Below the pieces are notes generated by a model. That model was not told the DNA's origin. It searched no databases and saw nothing but the letters and a program-made list of their open reading frames with translations. A program made the translations under genes and the position numbers. A stretch of DNA of 22,604 bases from JAFGIT01 sp016929465 [NCBI: Candidatus Coatesbacteria bacterium] (GTDB taxonomy: Bacteria > B130-G9): positions 1 to 22,604 of the forward strand of contig JAFGIT010000271.1 in the NCBI GenBank assembly GCA_016929465.1, in the 5' to 3' direction. Shown here in pieces: positions 21,998 through 22,604 of the stretch. Position 1 is the first letter of the stretch. Every line of letters begins with the position of its first letter.

Positions 21998-22604
21998 CTA
22001 GATTTTGAGTAGGTCGGGTTCCAGGAGAACCCTGAGGCCAGTCAGCGCGAGGACTCGTGCTGCAATTCTCGCGCACTCGATCCCTTCGAGAGAGCCGGCC
22101 GCATCTCGGAACGCCTCGGTATGTGCTTCGAGATTCTCGAATCCGCGGCTGATTATCGGGTGAATGACGGGAATAGACCTGCTCAAAGACCCGATGTCAT
22201 ACGCTCCGAACGACATCGATGGCTCCTGAGTTATGGAGAGACCTTCTCGGCTCAGATAGTCCTCACATACGAGCGCCATCTTCTCATTCACTTCGATTGG
22301 CTCGTAACCCGCCTCGAACCGACGCATCGAGAAGCTGCAGCCTGTCGTCCGGGCAGCAATTCGAACGCAATCTGCGGTGGAATTCATGAACTGCCTGAGC
22401 TGAGAACGGGTCCTCGCCCTGAAGCTGAATCGGCAAATGGCTCTCGGGGGGATGACATTCGGCCTCTCTCCTGCCTCGATAATGACTCCTGGAGCTCGGA
22501 CTTCAGCCGGGAATTCCCTCGTTGCGGTTGAGATGGCCCTGAAGAGCTCGACTGTCGCCATGACGGGATTGGGCGGCATCTCGTAGCTCAATCCCCCGAT
22601 CTTC
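21998..22604 (-). CDS. M20-family amidohydrolase, C-terminal part (runs off the window)
   Basis: This is the C-terminal ~200 residues of a gene that continues beyond the right edge: the frame stays open to the last base. It resembles M20 metallo-amidohydrolases of the AbgB/PM20D2 type. The dimerisation domain is clear (ERPNVIPPRAICRFSFRA). The returning catalytic domain follows (SMSFGAYDIGSLSRSIPVIHP; a late LEAHTEAFRDAA with the metal-type His; then ALTGLRVLLEPDLLKI at the end). The N-terminal metal-binding residues lie outside the window. Likely work is hydrolysis of an amide or dipeptide-like substrate in the cytoplasm. A TTG at 22591 is in frame but is probably internal. There is no evident terminator after the TAG at 21998. 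Confidence 0.88.
   Translation of the reverse strand, partial: KIGGLSYEMPPNPVMATVELFRAISTATREFPAEVRAPGVIIEAGERPNVIPPRAICRFSFRARTRSQLRQFMNSTADCVRIAARTTGCSFSMRRFEAGYEPIEVNEKMALVCEDYLSREGLSITQEPSMSFGAYDIGSLSRSIPVIHPIISRGFENLEAHTEAFRDAAGSLEGIECARIAARVLALTGLRVLLEPDLLKI

Noticed and set aside
21725-22012. 95-codon plus-strand frame in the right-hand gap
   Set aside because: It crosses the inverted repeats, overlaps the end of the M20 gene, and lacks a ribosome site or family.

Overview
The window looks like a chromosomal segment from an uncultured diderm (two-membrane) bacterium of moderate GC content. Evidence for two membranes is a secretin and a lipoprotein. Strong AGGAGG-type ribosome sites and occasional TTG/GTG starts are typical of bacteria. 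The major pilin (MGQQQLLL... head, then a KPTALGGGGQSF segment) and the compact fused pilus genes resemble, from memory, those of FCB-type candidate phyla. That placement is inference; no rRNA or marker gene is present.

Left part (about 1-5250, minus strand). A secreted protein with a CBM9/DOMON-like sugar-binding fold (242-2191) ends at a strong terminator. It is followed by a nicotinamidase-like hydrolase coupled by overlap to a CBS-pair protein, and by a radical SAM/SPASM enzyme paired with a TPR lipoprotein. These look like ordinary accessory or metabolic genes, and nothing in them ties them to the pilus.

Centre (5467-8151, plus strand). An NtrC-type sigma-54 response regulator is followed by two well-formed -24/-12 sigma-54 promoters. 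One drives a degenerate receiver-domain protein and the other drives the major pilin. The second promoter has an upstream inverted repeat (possible activator site), and the pilin mRNA would carry a leader of about 195 nt with three hairpins. This resembles PilR-type control of pilin.

Right part (8152-21303, plus strand). This is a nearly complete type IV pilus/type II secretion-like operon. In order it holds: major pilin, terminator, PilC/GspF, PilB/GspE, a PilV/GspI-like subunit, a PilW/GspJ-like subunit, two tandem PilX/GspK-like subunits (with a possible 58-aa ORF between), a PilT-like second ATPase, a PilM-PilN-TPR fusion, a PilO-PilP fusion, and a short PilQ secretin. It ends at a strong terminator. 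PilMNOP is thus condensed into two genes, the subunits carry unusually short leaders, and no prepilin peptidase is encoded here. Together the genes would build an inner-membrane platform, two motors, a fibre and an outer-membrane pore.

Right edge. A 630-bp gap holds inverted and direct copies of a ~22-nt repeat. The window then ends inside an M20-family amidohydrolase on the minus strand.
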